The notes under the pieces: model-generated
What the model was told of the DNA's origin: nothing
Databases searched by the model: none
The model's input: the letters and a program-made list of their open reading frames with translations, nothing else
DNA from: Cytophagales bacterium
GTDB taxonomy: Bacteria > Bacteroidota > Bacteroidia > Cytophagales > Cyclobacteriaceae
Direction: 5' to 3'
NCBI GenBank assembly: GCA_003500135.1
Contig: DNTA01000289.1
Span: 1 to 11,373 of the forward strand
Length of the DNA stretch: 11,373 nucleotides
In this document: positions 7,646 to 11,373 of the stretch, in pieces
Numbering within the stretch: the first letter of the stretch is position 1
How the letters are laid out: every line of letters starts with the position of its first letter
Made by a program: the position numbers and the translations under genes

Positions 7646-8786
7646 GCATATTAATAATATTGGCCCATGCCTCCTGCAACATAGTTTTGTCACAGGCAAT
7701 ATTCATTCGAAAAAAGCCATCGCCTTGCTCCCCAAACCATTTTCCTGGGATCATGGCTACTTTTGCTTCTTCAGCGAGGCGCTGCTGAAGTAGCTTTTGA
7801 TCCTGACCCACTCCTCTGAAGTCAAGCCATAGTAAATACGTGCCTTCCTGTCTGACCGAATGTACAAAGGGCACATCACGTTTCAACAGCTGGTATACCT
7901 CATCGCGGTTTTCCTCCACCTTTCTCATTACTTCATCCACATAATCTCCACCATGTTCAAAAGCCGCCTCACTTGCCACCACGCTAAATGCATTGGCTTG
8001 GTTGAGGTGAAGTTTTTCCAGATACTTTTCAAACTGCTGCCGTTTTGCGGGATCAGGAATTACGGCAAACCCATCGCTGATGCTCATTAAATTAAAAGTC
8101 TTGACCGGGGAATAACTGATCATAAGCCCGGTACGGTCGATACCTTCAAGATCGTAAACGGATTGGAAATTTTGATTGTGGTAGATGAGATCGGCATGTA
8201 TCTCGTCGGAAATCACGAAAACGCCATGGGCATGACAGATCTCTATTATTCTTTTCAGTTCGTCATGCGACCAGGCCCGGCCCACCGGATTATGGGGGCT
8301 GCACAATAAGAAAATGGAATTATTGGGGTCGCTGGCCCTTATTTCCAGGTCTTCATAGTCAATTTCATATCGCCCATTAACTAACTTGAGTGGGTTATTG
8401 GCCACTCGTCGGTTAACGTTGGAAATGGTTTGCCGAAATGCCATGTAGACCGGTGGCTGGATAATCACCCCTTCATCAGGTTTTGAAAACAACTCAATGG
8501 CCATGGCAATATTGGTCATCACGCCTTTAGCGTTGACCACCTCGCCGGGATCAATTAACGTTCCATGCCGCTTATGGAACCAATGACAATAACTTTCCTT
8601 CAGAGAACCCGGAAATACTTCATAACCAAAAATACCAATATCCTTGCGCTTCTGAATCGCTTCCAGTACCGGGCCGGGTGATGGAAAATCCGTATCGGCC
8701 ACCCAAAAGGGCAAGGCACGTTCGCTGCCAAAGAATTTCTTAAGAATTTCAGGGTCCCGTTTTATGCTATTTGAAGGAAAGGCCAT
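7620..8786 (-). CDS. patB: PatB/MalY-type PLP-dependent C-S lyase/aminotransferase
   Basis: Fold-type I PLP enzyme of the MalY/PatB group, typically a cystathionine beta-lyase or cysteine-S-conjugate beta-lyase releasing pyruvate, ammonia and a thiol. The 388-aa length is normal. Key features: WVADTDFPSP at 28-37 (WVADMDF signature of the group, Met replaced by Thr), FGYEVFPG (53-60), CSPHNPVGR (162-170, with Asn166), SDEIHADL (193-200, Asp194 for the pyridine nitrogen), SPVKTFNL (226-233, Lys229 as the Schiff-base lysine), and FFRMN (358-362, Arg360 for the substrate carboxylate). The residues after KTFN are L-M-S-I-S rather than the more common L-A-G-L. The gene overlaps the 3' end of the mechanosensitive channel gene by 26 nt tail to tail. 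With metZ and a cysH remnant nearby, a role in sulfur amino acid metabolism is likely; substrate choice cannot be read from the sequence. Confidence 0.88.
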   Translation of the reverse strand: MAFPSNSIKRDPEILKKFFGSERALPFWVADTDFPSPGPVLEAIQKRKDIGIFGYEVFPGSLKESYCHWFHKRHGTLIDPGEVVNAKGVMTNIAMAIELFSKPDEGVIIQPPVYMAFRQTISNVNRRVANNPLKLVNGRYEIDYEDLEIRASDPNNSIFLLCSPHNPVGRAWSHDELKRIIEICHAHGVFVISDEIHADLIYHNQNFQSVYDLEGIDRTGLMISYSPVKTFNLMSISDGFAVIPDPAKRQQFEKYLEKLHLNQANAFSVVASEAAFEHGGDYVDEVMRKVEENRDEVYQLLKRDVPFVHSVRQEGTYLLWLDFRGVGQDQKLLQQRLAEEAKVAMIPGKWFGEQGDGFFRMNIACDKTMLQEAWANIINMLKLHYPAP

Positions 8787-8891
8787 ATTCGATGATCAGT
8801 TGGTTTCAATTAATCCTCAAAATACACTAAGGAAAGGAAGCTACACAGCTTAGAAGAAAGAATGTGGGAATTTAGTTTTTCAAAGCAAAAA

Positions 8892-8926
8892 GGTAGGGCG
8901 GACAATCTACTTACCCGCCATGTACC
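8892..8926 (-). promoter_or_regulatory. Imperfect stem in the patB leader
   Basis: Two nested pairings are seen: GGTA (8892-8895) with TACC (8923-8926), and GGCGG (8897-8901) with CCGCC (8915-8919), separated by a small internal loop. The element is GC-rich in an AT-rich surround and lies about 105-140 nt before the patB start. It does not match any riboswitch class that I recognise; it may be a leader structure or chance. Confidence 0.25.
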
Positions 8927-8953
8927 CATTTTGCATGAAGAGGAGCTAAAAGG

Positions 8954-8975
8954 ACCATTATAGAATGGTGTTTTT
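8954..8975. terminator. Short hairpin with T runs on both sides
   Basis: ACCATT (8954-8959), loop ATAG, AATGGT (8964-8969), followed by G and TTTTT. On the - strand the same hairpin is followed by CC and TTTT. The 6-bp stem is short, but the two-sided T runs fit a terminator. For - strand transcripts it would end readthrough from the cysH remnant before patB, about 140 nt past the remnant's stop. Confidence 0.4.
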
Positions 8976-9113
8976 ATAATAAAGGCCAACAAGCAGGAAA
9001 CAACTTAAAATGCTTTAGCTCTAACTAATTTTAACCTGATTTACTATGAAACAATTGATAATGAAAACAATTTTGAGCTGCTTCATTACTTGTTTGGCCT
9101 CATTATTTCAAAT

Positions 9114-9644
9114 TTACTGGTGTAAACCGCATTCGGTTTTCACCAATTGTGCCCATCTGCCATTCCTTTTCTCTCCCTTGATCGTGTATTGTTTGCAACC
9201 GATCGATTCATACCCCAATGGCTTCAATGGGTGCACCGGCAATTCATTTTCATAAATATATTGCCAGGCGTCTTCTTCCGGTACATCAATGAGCGGGTAA
9301 AACTTCAACATCCCTTCCCGCTCTTCGAAAATATTTAAATTTTCGCGTACTTCACTTTGCCAGTTCATTAATCCCGAAACCCAAATATCGTACTCATACT
9401 TGACTTTTTCCAGTGGCGCCACCTTGTTTATCGCACAGCGCCGGTCAGGATCATATTTGTATATTTCGGCAATTTTCGAAAATTCGTTTTCTTTTCGTTC
9501 CTGTACAAGCTCTATTATATCAAAATCATAGCGTTTTTGCAAAATAATCTTAACGGCTACAGCCTTTTTATTGAAAAATTGATCAATTCGCTAAATGGGC
9601 GAATATACCACTGCCTTTTGCCCTAAATCGTTTAATTGATCCAT
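9114..9644 (-). pseudogene. cysH: Decayed APS/PAPS reductase (cysH remnant)
   Basis: CysH reduces adenylyl sulfate (APS or PAPS) to sulfite with thioredoxin. The C-terminal half is clear: R-C-AINKVAPLEKV, WVSGLMNWQSEVRENL, KFYPLIDVPEEDAWQYIYENELPVHPL, GYESIGCKQYT, GRWAQLVKTECGLHQ, with the catalytic ECGLH Cys intact. Three lesions are seen. First, reading from the ATG at 9644, a 17-residue stretch ends in an in-frame TAG at 9591-9593, after which 158 codons remain open. Second, the total of about 176 residues is well short of the usual 220-245 or so, and the N-terminal nucleotide-binding segment (the SSFG-type loop and the DTGxxFPET segment) is missing. Third, the paired Cys motif CC is RC (CGC codon) and CxxC is CKQY (TAC codon), so two of four cluster ligands are gone; each could come from one transition. 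A TTG at 9542 could start a 142-aa product, but it would lack substrate binding. It lies 175 nt downstream of metZ on the same strand. Confidence 0.78.
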
Positions 9645-9819
9645 AGGCAGGTTAAGCGCGTATCAAATTAGTATTTTTCTAATGTGATAATATCACATTC
9701 CCAATACCCCTTCACCCTACGCTGGTTTTTATATACGCTTTTTCGATACGTGCGCTTGTCACATTGCGCAGGCAGAAACTAATTGTGATCGTACGCATAT
9801 TGCGCGGTGTTGATTCGAG
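9645..9819. other. metZ-cysH intergenic gap
   Basis: This 175-nt gap follows the metZ stop and precedes the first ATG of the cysH remnant, both on the - strand. It holds a 19-bp palindrome (9681-9699), further TCACA (9759-9763) and TGTGA (9784-9788) half-sites, and two copies of ATTGCGC (9763-9769 and 9799-9805). No terminator with a T run is evident after metZ. Confidence 0.5.
9681..9699. promoter_or_regulatory. 19-bp operator-like palindrome
   Basis: AATGTGATA at 9681-9689 is the exact reverse complement of TATCACATT at 9691-9699, with one central base. It lies 36 bp upstream of the first ATG of the cysH remnant on the - strand and has no T run, so it looks like a dimeric-regulator site rather than a terminator. 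The half-sites TGTGA/TCACA resemble CRP/FNR-family sites, but the spacer between them is 5 nt instead of the usual 6 of E. coli CRP, so the regulator is unknown. Confidence 0.5.
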
Positions 9820-11001
9820 TTAGCCATCGGCCTGGTCCACCGCCTGACTGATATCGGAAATGATGTCATCGATGTGCTCCAGACCAACAGAAATACGAAT
9901 CAAACCATCCGTAATGCCGACCGCCGCCCGTTCTTCAGCACTTAGTTTGGAGTGCGTGGTGCTGGCCGGATGGGTGGCTATGGTTCTGGTGTCGCCCAGA
10001 TTAGAAGACCTGCTGATCATCCGGATGTTGTCCCAGAATTTTTGACCGGCTTTTAATCCGCCATCCAGCTCGAAAGTCACCAGGCCTCCGCCAAGCTTCA
10101 TTTGCTTTCTTGCGATATCGTGTTGGGGGTGTTTGGGCAAAAAAGGATATTTCACCCAATTGACGCCGTTTTTCTCCTCAAGGAACAAGGCAAGGTTCAT
10201 AGCATTTTCGCAATGCTTTTCCATTCTTACAGGAAGCGTTTCCAGGCTTTTGGATAAAAGCCAGCCATGAAAAGGCGACATGGCCGGACCGGTATGTCGA
10301 GCAAAAAACCTCACTTTTTCAATTATTTTTTTTGGGCCCAATATAGCGCCGCCAAGTACACGGCCCTGTCCGTCGATAAATTTGGTCGCAGAATGCGTGA
10401 CGATATCCGCCCCCCACAAAGCGGGTTGCTGAATATAAGGCGTGGCAAAGCAATTGTCAACATTGAGCATTATTCCATGCTTTTTACAAATAGCAGAGGC
10501 AAACCCCAGGTCGATGATATCCAGTCCGGGGTTGGAAGGCGTTTCCAGAAAAAACATTTTGGTATTGGGTTCAACCGCACTTTCCCACGATTCCGGTCGG
10601 TCAATATCTACGTAGGTATGCGTGATGCCCCAGCGTGGCAAAAGCTGGGTCGTGATCTGATGGGTGGAACCAAAAACACTCCGGCAGATCAACAGATGGT
10701 CTCCCTGATTGAGAAATGCCGCCATACTGGTAAACATGGCCGCCATTCCGGATGCCATGGCCATACCGTCTTCACAGCCTTCGAGCAAGCATAGCTTATC
10801 AATGAACTCGTCATTGTTCGGATTGCTGTAGCGGCTGTAAATGTTGCCTTCAATTTCATTGCTAAACAATGCCCTGGCGTGCTCGGCATCTTCAAATATG
10901 AAACTGGAGGTGGCATAAATAGGCGCCGAATGTTCCCCTTGCGAACTACGCTCGGATTGTGTGCGAATGGCTCGCGTTTCAAAATGTTTTGAAGGCTTCA
11001 T
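9820..11001 (-). CDS. metZ: O-succinylhomoserine sulfhydrylase (MetZ type)
   Basis: PLP enzyme of the Cys/Met metabolism family that makes homocysteine directly from an activated homoserine (O-succinyl- or O-acetylhomoserine) and sulfide, in the cytosol. The 393-aa protein shows the family features in order: ETRAIRTQ (8-15), APIYATSSFIFED (26-38), YSRYSNPNN (55-63, Tyr and Arg of the phosphate site), ASGMAA (83-88), ETPSNPGLDIID (153-164), VDNCFATPYIQQP (181-193, Asp182 for the pyridine nitrogen), HSATKFIDGQGRVLGGAI (203-220, Lys207 as the Schiff-base lysine) and LGDTRTIATHPASTTHS (335-351). The FIDGQGRVLGG version after the lysine is typical of MetZ rather than of cystathionine gamma-synthase or methionine gamma-lyase, though substrate specificity within this family is hard to assign. 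It begins 41 nt after the OsmC-family gene on the same strand, suggesting one operon, and is followed by the cysH remnant. Confidence 0.88.
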   Translation of the reverse strand: MKPSKHFETRAIRTQSERSSQGEHSAPIYATSSFIFEDAEHARALFSNEIEGNIYSRYSNPNNDEFIDKLCLLEGCEDGMAMASGMAAMFTSMAAFLNQGDHLLICRSVFGSTHQITTQLLPRWGITHTYVDIDRPESWESAVEPNTKMFFLETPSNPGLDIIDLGFASAICKKHGIMLNVDNCFATPYIQQPALWGADIVTHSATKFIDGQGRVLGGAILGPKKIIEKVRFFARHTGPAMSPFHGWLLSKSLETLPVRMEKHCENAMNLALFLEEKNGVNWVKYPFLPKHPQHDIARKQMKLGGGLVTFELDGGLKAGQKFWDNIRMISRSSNLGDTRTIATHPASTTHSKLSAEERAAVGITDGLIRISVGLEHIDDIISDISQAVDQADG

Positions 11002-11042
11002 GCGCGGTTTTCTTTAAAAGAGTAATGGTTTTAACATGGAAG

Positions 11043-11373
11043 TCAGGACGGATTGAGCTCGTATGACCAGGTAATATTGGCCGTTTTTTCCAGGATTCGG
11101 GTAACTGAACAATACTTTTCCATGGAAAGGTGTACTGCCCTTTCCGCCTTTTCTTCATCCATTTCCCCGTACATCCGAAAATGTACATGTATATCTGTAA
11201 AAAGAGCGGGGGCTTTATTCTCTTCACGCTCAGCCGTTACGGTGATCTTTATATCCTCCAACGGCTGCTTCATCTTTTTTAATATAGATATCACATCAAT
11301 ACTACTGCAGCTACCTATTCCCACCAGAAGCAGTTGCATGGGCCGCATGCCCTTATTGCTGCCACCGATCTTT
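11043..11373 (-). CDS. OsmC-family protein, 5' truncated by window edge
   Basis: OsmC/Ohr-fold proteins are thiol peroxidases that reduce organic hydroperoxides with two cysteines, though many OsmC-like members have no assigned substrate. 109 residues are visible. The apparent ATG at 11348 is internal: the frame stays open to the window edge and encodes KIGGSNKG just before GMRPMQLLLVGIGSCS, a conserved OsmC-family block, so the true start is beyond the window. The two reactive cysteines are present, at GSCSSID (visible residue 22) and MEKYCSV (visible residue 88). The IKITVTAER and IHVHFRM strands and the alpha helix DEEKAERAVHLSMEKYC match the fold. It is the first visible gene of a - strand unit with metZ, which links it by context to sulfur or redox metabolism; the functional link is an inference. 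Confidence 0.85.
   Translation of the reverse strand, partial: KIGGSNKGMRPMQLLLVGIGSCSSIDVISILKKMKQPLEDIKITVTAEREENKAPALFTDIHVHFRMYGEMDEEKAERAVHLSMEKYCSVTRILEKTANITWSYELNPS

Larger units (their letters stand above)
8787..9113. other. 327-nt intergenic region upstream of patB
   Basis: No supportable gene lies here. Reading toward patB (- strand), it contains a hairpin with T runs on both sides (8954-8975), an imperfect GC-rich stem (8892-8926), and a small inverted repeat AAGCT-ACAC-AGCTT (8838-8851). The patB promoter should be in this stretch, but I see no good TTG/TAnnTTTG pair. On the + strand, 9046-9113 could encode a signal-peptide-like sequence (starting MKQLIMKTILSCFITC) that then runs antisense into the cysH remnant; I do not call it a gene. 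Confidence 0.5.

Noticed and set aside
8810..8992. A 60-codon - strand frame upstream of patB
   Set aside because: No recognisable domain, no ribosome site, and it runs through the hairpins of the patB leader; composition looks non-coding.
9577..9588. AATTGATCAATT, a perfect 12-bp palindrome
   Set aside because: It lies inside the former coding region of cysH and is short and AT-rich; likely chance.
9591..9593. In-frame TAG in the cysH remnant read as pyrrolysine or another recoding event
   Set aside because: Readthrough would still leave the nucleotide-binding part missing and two cluster cysteines lost, and nothing nearby suggests a recoding system.
9681..9699. Palindrome as a bona fide CRP site or as a terminator
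   Set aside because: The half-site spacing is 5 nt, not 6, and there is no T run on either side; it is listed only as an operator-like site of unknown regulator.
10267..10794. A 175-codon + strand open frame
   Set aside because: It lies wholly antisense inside metZ, whose protein is strongly conserved; its translation has no recognisable domain and is rich in residues expected from reading conserved codons backwards.
11002..11042. SAM or cobalamin riboswitch ahead of metZ
   Set aside because: The gap to the OsmC-family gene is only 41 nt, too short for such an element, and no matching conserved core is visible in the other sulfur-gene spacers.
1..11373. CRISPR array, tRNA, rRNA, insertion sequence, phage or toxin-antitoxin genes
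   Set aside because: No regularly spaced repeats, no transposase or integrase motifs and no cloverleaf-like sequences were seen by eye on either strand; a covariance-model search was not possible.

Overview
The window looks like an ordinary chromosomal stretch from a member of the Bacteroidota, most likely a Cytophagales-type marine or soil bacterium. Supporting signs are moderate-to-low G+C, AT-rich intergenic DNA, start codons mostly without Shine-Dalgarno sequences, and protein types common in that group (lipoprotein MltF-like transglycosylase, NfeD/flotillin pair, MetZ plus OsmC). The species assignment is an inference; no rRNA or marker gene is present.

Layout. Positions 1-2726 (+ strand) carry a 5'-truncated, membrane-anchored LAS/MepA-like murein peptidase, an MltF-like lytic transglycosylase lipoprotein, and a GNAT acetyltransferase whose start lies inside the transglycosylase gene. 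A strong two-way hairpin terminator (2754-2790) separates this block from a - strand pair, an NfeD/YuaF-type membrane protein (4454-5047) followed by a flotillin (2809-4425). A 171-nt AT-rich spacer separates nfeD from a divergent large MscS-family mechanosensitive channel (5219-7645), whose 3' end overlaps tail-to-tail with a PatB/MalY-type PLP lyase (7620-8786, - strand).

The right part (9114-11373, all - strand) is sulfur-related: a 5'-truncated OsmC-family protein, metZ (O-succinylhomoserine sulfhydrylase), and then a decayed cysH (APS/PAPS reductase). The cysH remnant has an in-frame amber codon, lacks most of the nucleotide-binding domain, and has lost two of the four iron-sulfur cysteines by changes that fit single transitions. 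A 19-bp near-perfect palindrome lies 36 bp upstream of its first ATG, within the metZ-cysH gap.

How the genes fit together: the left half concerns the cell envelope (peptidoglycan cleavage, membrane microdomains, turgor release) and the right half concerns sulfur amino acid metabolism and thiol redox. I found no CRISPR array, tRNA, rRNA, insertion sequence, phage gene or recognisable defence system, and nothing that convincingly amounts to a new multi-gene system. The most informative items are the cysH decay, the palindrome upstream of it, and the overlap of the transglycosylase and acetyltransferase genes.
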